Shown piece after piece: positions 17,214 through 25,610 of a stretch of 36,672 bases of DNA. Source of the DNA: Acidobacteriota bacterium (lineage in GTDB: Bacteria; Acidobacteriota; Holophagae; Acanthopleuribacterales; Acanthopleuribacteraceae); the NCBI GenBank assembly GCA_030066195.1, contig JASJCB010000134.1:1-36672 (forward strand), in the 5' to 3' direction. Under the pieces are notes generated by a model. That model made no database searches. It had not been told where the DNA came from and worked only from the letters and a program-made list of their open reading frames with translations. Numbering within the stretch: the stretch's first letter is position 1; each line of letters opens with the position of its first letter. The position numbers and the translations under genes are program-made.

Positions 17214-19795
17214 GGTTCTGTCTCCCTTGCCTTGTAGAAGGCGTAACTTTCTCGAAAACGTTCCAGATCCTGGATCAGGCTGAGCCGCATAGCATCCAGG
17301 TCTTCATCGGTGTCTTGGGTCCAAAACAATTGCCACAGGGTGCGCAGGCGCCGAAAGCGAAACGCGTAACGGTCCATGGCGCCCAGGGCAAGAAAGGCGG
17401 AGAGCACGGCGCATAACAAAAAGGCGGCGGTGAGCAGGGGTCCGATGGTCATGTAGCCGATGATACCGAGCAGCAGGTACCAAAGGCCGTAGACCAGGGC
17501 GCCCGCGGCCAGTTTGATGGTGGCCAGCCAGACCCCGGAGGAACCGCCGATTGCGGTCGCCACGCGACCGGTAAGTCGATAGGGAATCCAATTGATCAAT
17601 ATACCGAAACTAGCCAGGTCCAGCATGCCGACCAGGAACTTAAGCATGCTGCTGAAAGGAACGGGTGGATGGTTGTCGGGCGTGGCCAGGCGTTTGCTTT
17701 CAGCATGATAAGCCGCCAGGCGCTCGCTGAACAGGTAGAGGGTATCCGGGTCCATACGTTGGTAATGATTGACCGCCTCGCTGATCGCCAGCCGGGCCGC
17801 GGTTTCGTCCTCTTGCTCCAGAATCTGCAAAACGCGTTCGCCGTACAAGTCCTGAACGTAGCGGACCAACTCTTCCAGTTGAGGATTATCGAGGTGCGGC
17901 AACATGTTCTTCAGGCTTTCCGCGATGGTGTCGGTAACCTGGACAACCGCTTCCCTGGGGTCGGCATCGAAGGCTTCTTGCATAGTCTTCAGGCTGATGG
18001 GCTCGCCGATGCGGATGGTGACGCCGGACCGAAAGATAGCGGGATCCGAGTAGTCCAGGGCGATGGGAATCAGGGGGACGTCTACCTGCCAATCGGTTGC
18101 TTCCATCGCCTGAAAGCCCAGTCTTGCCGCCCCGGTTTTCACCGGTTTCAGGCTCAAACCTACCTGGCTGACGCCCTCGGGAAAGAGCAGCACCATGGCG
18201 CCCTTGCCCAGTCGCCGGGCCGCGGCCTCCATGGATTTGCGGTTACCCTCGCGAGGATCGCCCTGGTGTTGATCCTGACGGCGATAAACGGGAATGGCGC
18301 CCAGGCGATCGAGAACCGAGCCGAGAACCGGTAGGTCCCACAAGGTGGATTTGGCCCAGTAGCTGAGGCGACCCGGCAGGATGGCGGTGATCAGCATGGG
18401 GTCGAAGAAGGTATTGGGGTGATTGGCCACGATCACCGCGCCCTGGCCGATGCGCAGGTTCTCGCGGCCTTGGACACGGATCTCCCCAAAAAATATCTCG
18501 GCAAAGGTCCGGGCCAGGAAACGCAGGAAGCGGGTGAATGCGGTGTGGCGTGCGAACTCGGCCGGTTCTTCCAGGACCCAGTCCCACTCCAGATCGACCA
18601 CGCCCGGCGGGGGCGGCTGTTCCGGCGGCATGGTCATGCGCACGGCTCGGGCCGGGCTGATGGTTTGAAGCAGGAACAGGGTGACCGCAAAGATCAGGAC
18701 ATGCAGTGTCAGGGAGAAGGCCGCTTCTGTCGATACATAGAGAAAATGGGCCAGGGCAAAACCGATCACCGCGGTCAGAACCAGCCAGGCGAAGCCTTGG
18801 GCCGCCTTGTGTTCGGGTAAAATGCCGGCGGCGATACCGGATGCGGTAGCCAGGGCGCTGCCGGCCAGTGCGGCGGCGGCCATGGTAAGAACAATCAACT
18901 CCAGGGAGAACTGAGCCATGGAGAATCCGGCCAGAACCAGGAGCGCGGTGACATTGGCGGTAATCATCATGCGTTTCAGGCCGAGCGCGGGCAGTAATCG
19001 CCTGGCCAGACCCGCGCCCAGAATGGCAAAGATCAGTTTCAACAGGTTGGCGCCGGAGGCGGTGAAGCCGATAACCGGATCGATAATGCGATCGTGGGCG
19101 CGGTACAGCAGCAGGGTAACGGCCATACTGAAGAGCGTGAAGAAAACGGCGGTCAAGTACAGTTCTTTGGTGCCGCTGATTGCGCCGCGGAAGTCTTCCA
19201 TCTGGCCCATGATCTGTTTTCTCGGGTTCAACAGCGCCGGCCCTTCCTCATTGAGCACGGCCAGGAATGCGGTGACAAGGCCGATCAACATGACCAGCGC
19301 CGTGGCGAAAAACAACCAGTGCGGGGGTTGACCGTCAACGCCGAACATCCTGCCGGCCACCAGAAGAAGCGCGGGCATACCCAGTTGAAGGGCAGCGCCC
19401 GCCGCGCCCAAGCGGACGCGATCCAAAAACGGAAAGCCGGTCAATTGAGAGGCGTGCATGGTTACGGTCAGGGCGTAGGCCGCCACGAAGACGGGCCCCA
19501 CCAGTCCCAGGGGCATGCGGAAGTCCAGGGCGACGTCCAGTCCGCACAGGACCAGTAAGAGGAAACCGCCCAAGCAGGCGGCTTGTCCACGCCGGCCCAA
19601 GTCATCGACCAGGGCGCCTAGAGGCGGCAGCAGGAGCGCGGCAATGATCAGGGGCGCCAGCAGCGGCAGGCCCAAGCCGGTATCGGTCAGGAGCGTCGCC
19701 ATATCCCTGCCGACCAGAAACATGCCCAGACCGCAACTCGTCACAAGAGACATGACAGGCCAGGAAATTGAATCGGGTTTGGGGGGTTTGCTCAT
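17207..19795 (-). CDS. MFS transporter fused to PlsC-type acyltransferase
   Basis: The 862-residue protein combines two units. Residues ~10-395 form a major-facilitator-like domain with about 12 hydrophobic helices, resembling LplT lysophospholipid flippases. Residues ~420-660 form a glycerolipid acyltransferase domain: NHPNTFFDP supplies His459 and Asp465, and FPEG is at 538-541. The spacing is H-x5-D rather than the common H-x4-D; I recall similar HPN-type sites in homologues of yeast Gpt2/Sct1-type enzymes. The C-terminal part has two to four more hydrophobic helices (~740-815). The AMP ligase part of Aas is absent. ATG 19795 has AGAAGG a few bases upstream; GTG 19828 is an alternative that would overlap orn. 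The likely role is phospholipid import, repair or synthesis. Confidence 0.87.
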   Translation of the reverse strand: MSKPPKPDSISWPVMSLVTSCGLGMFLVGRDMATLLTDTGLGLPLLAPLIIAALLLPPLGALVDDLGRRGQAACLGGFLLLVLCGLDVALDFRMPLGLVGPVFVAAYALTVTMHASQLTGFPFLDRVRLGAAGAALQLGMPALLLVAGRMFGVDGQPPHWLFFATALVMLIGLVTAFLAVLNEEGPALLNPRKQIMGQMEDFRGAISGTKELYLTAVFFTLFSMAVTLLLYRAHDRIIDPVIGFTASGANLLKLIFAILGAGLARRLLPALGLKRMMITANVTALLVLAGFSMAQFSLELIVLTMAAAALAGSALATASGIAAGILPEHKAAQGFAWLVLTAVIGFALAHFLYVSTEAAFSLTLHVLIFAVTLFLLQTISPARAVRMTMPPEQPPPPGVVDLEWDWVLEEPAEFARHTAFTRFLRFLARTFAEIFFGEIRVQGRENLRIGQGAVIVANHPNTFFDPMLITAILPGRLSYWAKSTLWDLPVLGSVLDRLGAIPVYRRQDQHQGDPREGNRKSMEAAARRLGKGAMVLLFPEGVSQVGLSLKPVKTGAARLGFQAMEATDWQVDVPLIPIALDYSDPAIFRSGVTIRIGEPISLKTMQEAFDADPREAVVQVTDTIAESLKNMLPHLDNPQLEELVRYVQDLYGERVLQILEQEDETAARLAISEAVNHYQRMDPDTLYLFSERLAAYHAESKRLATPDNHPPVPFSSMLKFLVGMLDLASFGILINWIPYRLTGRVATAIGGSSGVWLATIKLAAGALVYGLWYLLLGIIGYMTIGPLLTAAFLLCAVLSAFLALGAMDRYAFRFRRLRTLWQLFWTQDTDEDLDAMRLSLIQDLERFRESYAFYKARETEPW

Positions 19796-19809
19796 TTTCC
19801 CTTCTGATC

Positions 19810-20352
19810 TCAGGAGGTATCCGAACACCTGTCGATCTTAACGTAACCCAGGTAATACTTCAATTCCCTGATGGATTCGTGAATGTCGTCCACGGCGCGG
19901 TGAGGCGCATTCTTCTCCAGGTCGATATTGAAACAGTGCCTGAAGATTTGTTTGAAGGAACTGACGTCGATCATGCGGTAGTGCAGTCTGTCGGCGAGTT
20001 TGGGCATGTATTTGTCGATGAATTTACGATCTTGCTGGATGGAATTACCGGACAGCACGGGCGCCTCACCCTCATCGAAATATTGATCGATAAAGGCCAG
20101 GAGTTCCGTTTCGACCTGATCGAGAGGCTTGCCGTCGGGGATCCGGGCCAGGAGACCGCTTCCCCCGTGCGTGGTTCGGTTCCATTCGTCCATTTTGTCC
20201 AGTTCTTCCTGAGGCTGGTAGACCACGGCGTGATATTCGGCCAGAGTATTGAATTGAAGATCGGTAATCAGGACCGCGAACTCGATGATGACGGACTCTT
20301 GCACATCCAGACCCGTCATTTCCAGGTCTGCCCAGAAAATCTTCTTCATCAT
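19810..20352 (-). CDS. orn: Oligoribonuclease
   Basis: Orn is the 3'-5' exonuclease that degrades very short RNA, including pGpG from c-di-GMP breakdown. The product is 180 residues (181 in E. coli). The DEDDh residues are visible: Asp9 and Glu11 in WADLEMTGLD, an Asp in GNSIQQDRKFID, and His and Asp in HRAVDDIHESI. The start is ATG 20352, or the adjacent ATG. The stop is only 14 bp before the MFS-PlsC start, so the genes may be cotranscribed. No defects are seen. Confidence 0.96.
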   Translation of the reverse strand: MMKKIFWADLEMTGLDVQESVIIEFAVLITDLQFNTLAEYHAVVYQPQEELDKMDEWNRTTHGGSGLLARIPDGKPLDQVETELLAFIDQYFDEGEAPVLSGNSIQQDRKFIDKYMPKLADRLHYRMIDVSSFKQIFRHCFNIDLEKNAPHRAVDDIHESIRELKYYLGYVKIDRCSDTS

Positions 20353-20470
20353 GGCTCCAAAAGTGGGATGCGGGCGCGGAAAAATGCCGCCTGCATCATA
20401 TTATCACTGAAACCCGTGTCGGCCGAAAACATTCTTAACGTTCGTGTTCCATTTCACGCATTGTTCGAAA

Positions 20471-21610
20471 TCAAACATCCGGGATTTTGTTTTCCGGGAC
20501 ATGGGTAATTTTTATTACCGGATTTCCGTCGATGACCGCGTCTTCCCATTTCAAGCCTAATTCATCGAACAGGGCCTTCCAATTATCATCCGATATGAGT
20601 GTCGGCGGAAGAGTTGTTTCAGCCATCTTCCCCGTCATGGAAAACTGAACGCCCAGCAGTCCGGTCAGCAGGTCACAGAAAGGTTTGAGCTTGGTTTGGT
20701 GGACCTCGATGGGTAACGAGGTTGCGGCCAAAACGGGTTTGTCGGCGAAGTTGGATAAGACGAGTTGCTCCTCCGAAGGGCGTAGCCGCATGCCCAAGGT
20801 GAGGGCGCAAATTAAAACGGCGGTCAAGGCCAGGGGAACGGCCGGGTGCTGGTACCAGGGCCTGACGGCCAGGGCCAGTTCCTTGACCAGGGACCGGTAA
20901 ACGGTTTTCATGGAGGGTCTGCGTTTGACCTTTTCATGGGTACAGCCGGCAATCAGGCGCTTCAGCCGCTTGGACGGTTCAGCAATCCCGGCCAGGTAGT
21001 TACGGGCAAAGTCCCGAACATCGACGGCCGTCGGAGATTCACGCCGGCGGATGCCGCGGCTTTCGCCGGGACCCAGACCTACCACGGTAGTCTGACCTGT
21101 CATGACATCCAAAAGGACATGATCGTCGCACAGGGCCCCGTGAGCTTCGCCTCGGGCATGGATCTGAGCCAACGTTCCGGCCAGGGGCGCCAGACGCTCC
21201 AATCTTTCGTAATCGTCCAACTCGCAGAGCACCTCGCTCAGAGGGATGCCGGGTACGAACTCCAAAACCAGGGCGCCGGTTCGGGCCATGGCCGATTGGG
21301 ACACTGTTTCCTCGTCTGCCGTATCTCGAAGAGGTTCTTCCTTGAACATGCGACAGATATCGTTTTCTAAAAGTACGGTTTGCCCGCTGACTACATGGGG
21401 CGGGTAGTTGTAGCACAGGCGGCAGACGCCGGAAATCCCGTCGCAGGCATAGAGCCGCGCCATTTCTTCGAAAAAGCGGTCGGGATTGCGAACGAACTTG
21501 ATCAATCGTCGTTGTCCGCGCGGATCGGCAGCCAGATACACGGGTGAGGATGACTCTACTTCCAACTGCCGTTGTATTTCATATTTTCCGTCAAGAATCG
21601 CGATGGCCAT
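20471..21610 (-). CDS. Membrane pseudokinase with STN-like C-terminal domain
   Basis: The 379-residue product has a protein-kinase-like N-terminal part (~8-245). The ATP-site Lys is probably Lys38 in RRLIKFV. The HRD loop reads AHGALCDDHVLLD (His158 retained, Arg and Asp lost, Asn replaced by His165), and DFG reads GLG (178-180), so phosphotransfer is unlikely. One membrane helix is at ~256-275. The last ~90 residues (286-368), presumably outside the cytoplasm, have the strand-helix pattern of secretin/TonB short N-terminal (STN/N0) domains. ATG 21610 is chosen (AGGGG upstream); ATG 21631 or TTG 21703 are possible. Its target is unknown. It is divergent from the 22051 gene. Confidence 0.7.
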   Translation of the reverse strand: MAIAILDGKYEIQRQLEVESSSPVYLAADPRGQRRLIKFVRNPDRFFEEMARLYACDGISGVCRLCYNYPPHVVSGQTVLLENDICRMFKEEPLRDTADEETVSQSAMARTGALVLEFVPGIPLSEVLCELDDYERLERLAPLAGTLAQIHARGEAHGALCDDHVLLDVMTGQTTVVGLGPGESRGIRRRESPTAVDVRDFARNYLAGIAEPSKRLKRLIAGCTHEKVKRRPSMKTVYRSLVKELALAVRPWYQHPAVPLALTAVLICALTLGMRLRPSEEQLVLSNFADKPVLAATSLPIEVHQTKLKPFCDLLTGLLGVQFSMTGKMAETTLPPTLISDDNWKALFDELGLKWEDAVIDGNPVIKITHVPENKIPDV

Positions 21611-22050
21611 AAACTTAACCCCTGCCGGCATGACCGGCGCACTCTTCAACAATTGCAGCAACGTGGGGTTTTGGCGATGGGATATAGAGACCGCGACGAT
21701 CAATGCGCGAATACCCTACTCTACGGAAGATTTCCCGAAAAGTAAACCCGAACTTAACGGCCGGTAATGCCTCGGCGGAGGCCCGAAACAGTCAAATTCA
21801 TGTTCGTCAGGATGGTACGGCCAAGGAGTTGGAACGGGCAAGCCGACATTAATCGCCCTACGGGCCGTACAAAAAGAAGTGATGCATCGATCGACTCAGA
21901 TTTTCAAGTACTCATCAGCACGCGGTTCGCGGATGATCTCGGTCGATGCCGGCAGTTCTCGATACGGCTGGACAGCCTTGCGCCACAATGATAAGGTGAT
22001 TCTTGTCTTGGATAACTCAATTTGCGCACCGCGGGGGATGCCGCTTCGCC
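21611..22050. other. Intergenic region between divergent genes
   Basis: About 440 bp separate the start codons of the pseudokinase (minus) and the nucleotidyltransferase (plus). Promoters for both must lie here or nearby, but no pair of hexamers with good spacing is convincing. Short open frames (21767-21991, 21879-22112) have no recognisable protein character. Confidence 0.5.
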
Positions 22051-22977
22051 ATGGATTGCATCGTACTCGTTGGAAACCGGGAGCACTACCGGAATGTACA
22101 CCACGCCGATAACAAGGCGTTTCTGGTCATTCATGGTCGAACCATTCTTCAAATGATGTTGGATGAGTTGCAACAGGTGGATGCCGTCAGTCGTCTCATC
22201 CTGGTGGGACCCGCCGAGAAACTCAAGGAGCATCTGGACGAGGTCTATGGTCCCGACGGCTACCCCAAGCAAGTCTTGATCGTGAAGCAGGCCGGCGATC
22301 TGGTTTCCAATGTGCTGGCGGGTTTGGAGGCAAGCGCGGAGGATGCCCCTGCCGACCGCCATGTGCTGATTCTTCCTTCCGACCTACCGCTGATGATTGC
22401 CGAGGAAGTGCGTCAATTCATCGATCTTTGCGACATGGACCGCTATGACTATGTGTTGGGCATGACCCATGACAATGCTCTGGAAATCTTCTATCCCACC
22501 GAGGATCTGCCCGGCGTCAAGATGGCTTATTTCCACCTGGCCGGCGGCTTGTACCGTATCAATAACATGCACATGGCGCGACCTTCCGCCGTCAAGAGGC
22601 TGGATTTTTTTCGCAAAACCTACGCCATGCGCTATCAGAAGAAACTGGTCAACAACATCAAGATGACGTGGACCTTCTTCAAACAGGTCCTTCGCGCGCC
22701 GCAAGGTATCTTCTTTTACCTGGGCATGTTCATCTGCATGCATTTGAGCAAATGGGGTTTCAAACGCATCAGCAATTGGATTCAGTCCTTTCTCCCCATT
22801 TCCAGTGGTTGCCGGAATATCAGCCGCATCCTGGGATGTCGTTTCGGTGTGGTTGTTACCGACTTGGGCGGCGCCGCGATCGACGTGGACAACGATCCCG
22901 ATTTTGCCGCGATCAGCGTGCGTCATGAGGAATGGTTGGCGGCGCAACGAAAACGTTTAGAACGTATGAAACAATAA
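22051..22977 (+). CDS. MobA-like nucleotidyltransferase domain protein
   Basis: The 308-residue product starts with MDCIVLVGN and carries an NTP-transferase-like Rossmann fold in residues ~1-150. NKAFLVIHGRTILQMMLDEL corresponds to the substrate-proximal Lys and first helices, and LILPSDLPLM to the Asp-containing metal site. The classic LxGGxSxRMG loop is missing and replaced by LVGNREHYRNVHHADNKA. The C-terminal part (~170-308) contains a hydrophobic stretch (RAPQGIFFYLGMFICMHL) that may be membrane-associated, then VVVTDLGGAAIDVDNDPDF. The substrate is unknown. ATG 22051 is preferred over TTG 22003, since the fold begins there. Similarity covers the fold only, so function remains open. Confidence 0.7.
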   Translation: MDCIVLVGNREHYRNVHHADNKAFLVIHGRTILQMMLDELQQVDAVSRLILVGPAEKLKEHLDEVYGPDGYPKQVLIVKQAGDLVSNVLAGLEASAEDAPADRHVLILPSDLPLMIAEEVRQFIDLCDMDRYDYVLGMTHDNALEIFYPTEDLPGVKMAYFHLAGGLYRINNMHMARPSAVKRLDFFRKTYAMRYQKKLVNNIKMTWTFFKQVLRAPQGIFFYLGMFICMHLSKWGFKRISNWIQSFLPISSGCRNISRILGCRFGVVVTDLGGAAIDVDNDPDFAAISVRHEEWLAAQRKRLERMKQ

Positions 22978-23055
22978 CCGTTCTCCGGTACAACGCAATC
23001 GAAAACCTTCAACAATCCGGCAAAGTCAGCTCGAAGGTATTGACAAAATTTCGAA

Positions 23056-23080
23056 AATCCCGAAAAGCATTTACGGGATT
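23056..23080. promoter_or_regulatory. Inverted repeat upstream of the hybrid kinase gene
   Basis: AATCCCG (23056-23062) is repeated in inverted form as CGGGATT (23074-23080) with an 11-nt spacer, just downstream of a perfect TTGACA at ~23040. A matching -10 at standard distance was not found. It could be an operator or a small RNA hairpin. Confidence 0.3.
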
Positions 23081-23102
23081 CGTTCACTACTAAAAAGAGG
23101 CT

Positions 23103-25046
23103 ATGGTGGCTGAACCGGTTAAGGCTCCCGTTCTTATCATGAACGGGTCTGAAGAAAATCTGAGCATGCTTGGCAGCATGGGCTTAAGCTCCGAACTGGA
23201 AATCGTTTCGGTCGGTGCAAGCAGCACCGCTTTGGGCAAGCTGGTCGACCGGGAATTTGCAGCCGTCATTCTGGAAGCGGGCCAAAATGGAAGTGACGCC
23301 GCCCTGGTGGCCGAGGTGGTTCGCCGCTCCGAGCGCACGCGCGATACCCCCCTCATCTTCCTACTGCCCGACCCGAATTGTCCACAGCCCAAATATCACG
23401 GTCACGAATATGGATTCAACCTCACCCTGGCCGCTCCCTTTTCGGGGGACGACCTGAAAGCGGCCGTGGTGGCCGCCGTCGCCAGTTCCCGTACGCTTGG
23501 CATGCCGCCCGACTATCCCGCGCTTTCCCGTTCCCGCTTCCTGGCCGCCCTGAGCCATGAGGTTCGCACCCCCATGAACGGCATTATCGGGATGACTCAG
23601 TTACTGCTGAGCACCGGCTTGAACAATGAGCAACGCGAGTTGGTGGAAATCATCAACGAGTCCGGCTCTACCCTGCTCACCATCATGACCGACCTGCTCA
23701 ATCTGTCCGAGATAGAGGCCGGGGCCTTGAACCTCGAAAAGAAGGGCTTCGATCTACGTGGTTGTTTGGAAAGCCTTACCGACATCCTCGCCGCGCGAGC
23801 ACGCGAGAAAGAGCTCACCCTGGCTTTGCTCATCGATCCCAAACTCCCCGAGCGCGCCGTGGGCGACCCCGCTCGTTTGCGTCAGGTCCTGATCAACCTG
23901 GCCAACAACGCCGTGAAAGCGACCGCTCAGGGCGAGGTTCTCGTTCATTGCAGTTTGGCCGAGTCACGCCGTGATCAAATGGTCCTGACTTTCTCGGTGG
24001 AGGATACCGGTTCGGGGCTTACCGAGGAGCAAACAAGGCACCTCTTCGATACCGGCTTTCCGGTCGATTTCACACGAGAGGGCCTGTACGGCGGCACCAG
24101 TCTGGGCCTTGCCATTTCACGCGGTCTTGTGCGCGCCATGGGCGGCGACCTGATCGTGGAAAGCGAGCCGGGTCGCGGAACCACCTTCCATTTCAAGGTC
24201 ACCCTGGATAAGGAAGGCGGCCGGCCCCATGAGCCTTATCCGGGTTTTGCCGATGAAAGCGTACTGGTATTCGAGCCCAATCCCGGCTATCGCCGGTCCC
24301 TGCTGATGCACCTGGAATATTGGCAATGCCGCGTACTGATCATGGAAACGGAGCAGGATGTCCTGGATGTACTGACGCCGTCCTCCAGGACCAGGTTGGC
24401 GATCATCGACATGGACGATAAGGTAGGGGCCTCTCTCCGTTCCAGGCTGCGCAGGGATGAGGGGCGTTCCGGCATCGGCTTGATTTTTACCACCAAGGTG
24501 CCCCGCGGCCTGGGCCGTGAGCATGGGCGCGCGGGCATGACCCGACTATTGAAGCCGTTCAAGTTCCGCGGCCTTCATCAAGCCATGAGCTATTGCCTGA
24601 ACAAAAAACCGCCGCACATACATCGTCGTCTGCAAGAAACCGGAAAGGACAAACAAAAGGCCGAGTTACGCATCTTGCTTGTGGAGGACAATCTGGTCAA
24701 CCGCAAGGTAGCCACGCGCATGTTGGAACGGGCGGGCTACGGTTGTGACATCGCGGGGAACGGTCGTGAGGCCTTGGAAATATTGGAGGACAATGCCTTC
24801 GACCTGGTATTGATGGACGTACAAATGCCGGAAATGGACGGCTTCGAGGCCACGCGGCGGTTGCGGGAGCGAGAAGCCGCGGGCAGGCACACCATCGTGG
24901 TAGCCATGACGGCCAACGCTCTCATGGGGGATCGAGAAGCCTGCCTGGCCGCCGGTATGGATGACTACATCGCCAAGCCGGTTCAAGCCAAAGAGTTGTT
25001 CGATGTCTTGGAAAAATACGGGAAACGCCGGTCCGCCGGATCTTGA
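23103..25046 (+). CDS. Hybrid histidine kinase with degenerate and intact receivers
   Basis: This soluble hybrid sensor kinase has 647 residues and no membrane helix. Residues ~9-125 form a receiver-like domain with the phospho-Asp position occupied by Glu (VILEAG) and the acidic pocket lost. HisKA (~140-205) has the phosphorylatable His152 in LSHEVRTPMNG. The HATPase (~250-370) shows NLANNAVKAT (N box), DTGSGL, and GTSLGLAISRGLV. A second, weakened receiver is at ~380-495 (VLVFEPNPG start, IIDMDD, LLKPFK). The last receiver (~520-640) is intact: LLVEDNLVN, Asp572 in LMDVQMPEMDG, AMTAN and AKPV. The input signal is unknown. No cognate output gene is adjacent. The ribosome binding site GAGG is close to the ATG. 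Confidence 0.93.
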   Translation: MVAEPVKAPVLIMNGSEENLSMLGSMGLSSELEIVSVGASSTALGKLVDREFAAVILEAGQNGSDAALVAEVVRRSERTRDTPLIFLLPDPNCPQPKYHGHEYGFNLTLAAPFSGDDLKAAVVAAVASSRTLGMPPDYPALSRSRFLAALSHEVRTPMNGIIGMTQLLLSTGLNNEQRELVEIINESGSTLLTIMTDLLNLSEIEAGALNLEKKGFDLRGCLESLTDILAARAREKELTLALLIDPKLPERAVGDPARLRQVLINLANNAVKATAQGEVLVHCSLAESRRDQMVLTFSVEDTGSGLTEEQTRHLFDTGFPVDFTREGLYGGTSLGLAISRGLVRAMGGDLIVESEPGRGTTFHFKVTLDKEGGRPHEPYPGFADESVLVFEPNPGYRRSLLMHLEYWQCRVLIMETEQDVLDVLTPSSRTRLAIIDMDDKVGASLRSRLRRDEGRSGIGLIFTTKVPRGLGREHGRAGMTRLLKPFKFRGLHQAMSYCLNKKPPHIHRRLQETGKDKQKAELRILLVEDNLVNRKVATRMLERAGYGCDIAGNGREALEILEDNAFDLVLMDVQMPEMDGFEATRRLREREAAGRHTIVVAMTANALMGDREACLAAGMDDYIAKPVQAKELFDVLEKYGKRRSAGS

Positions 25047-25149
25047 ATCACCTCCGCACAACAAATGCAATTTCTTTTGAACCGCTCCCTCCCGGCGGCG
25101 TTTCTTTCTTTGACAACAGGGAACACCCCTATGAAAACCGGAGGGAATC

Positions 25150-25536
25150 ATGCTTCGAAAGATGTTTTGCTTGGTGGTATTGGCCTCGATCCCGGCCCTA
25201 TACGCTGCCGATGCCCAACCCAAAACCGCGACCGTTGAGGGCGAACTCATTGACATGGGTTGCTACACCTCGCGGGGAGCCACCGGCGAGGAGCACGCTT
25301 CCTGCGCGGCTCGTTGTATGGAAAACGCAACACCCGCCGGGGTTCTGGACAGTAAGGGCAACACCTATACCATCGCCGCTTCCAGCAAGGGTTACAGTGC
25401 CTATGCCGCCATGACCGTACGCCTGACCGGGGCGGTCAGAGGCAGCGCCATTCGTCCCGAGAAGATGGAGGTCAAGAAAGACGGCGATTGGCAGGAAGTG
25501 CCGCTGAAGTGGGGCGCTCCCGAGACGAAAGAATAA
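25150..25536 (+). CDS. Small secreted protein with conserved Cys/His motif
   Basis: The 128-residue product has a clear signal peptide (MLRKMFCLVVLASIPALYA, then ADA), so it should reach the periplasm or beyond. The mature part is a small probable beta fold. It carries a Cys/His pattern: Cys38 in IDMGCY, His49, Cys52 and Cys56 (C-x10-H-x2-C-x3-C), followed by TPAGVLDSKG. I have seen similar small proteins with this GCY...H..C...C layout but know no function; metal or haem binding is possible. GGAGGG precedes ATG 25150, and the gene lies ~100 bp after the kinase. A strong terminator follows. Confidence 0.85.
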   Translation: MLRKMFCLVVLASIPALYAADAQPKTATVEGELIDMGCYTSRGATGEEHASCAARCMENATPAGVLDSKGNTYTIAASSKGYSAYAAMTVRLTGAVRGSAIRPEKMEVKKDGDWQEVPLKWGAPETKE

Positions 25537-25567
25537 CGTTCCTCAGCCGATCACCATGGCATCGGAA

Positions 25568-25610
25568 AAGCCCGGACCGCAACACGGAGCGGTTCGGGCT
25601 TTCCTTTTCT
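25568..25610. terminator. Bidirectional terminator between convergent genes
   Basis: The stem AAGCCCGGACCGC (25568-25580) / GCGGTTCGGGCTT (25589-25601) has 12 to 13 pairs with one mismatch and an 8-nt loop. T-rich flanks exist on both strands (TCCTTTTCT on plus, CTTTTCC on minus). It serves the 25150 gene and lies at the end of the YihY-like gene. Confidence 0.85.

Noticed and set aside
21703..22050. Small genes in the gap between the pseudokinase and nucleotidyltransferase
   Set aside because: Frames at 21767-21991 and 21879-22112 lack ribosome binding sites and protein-like composition.
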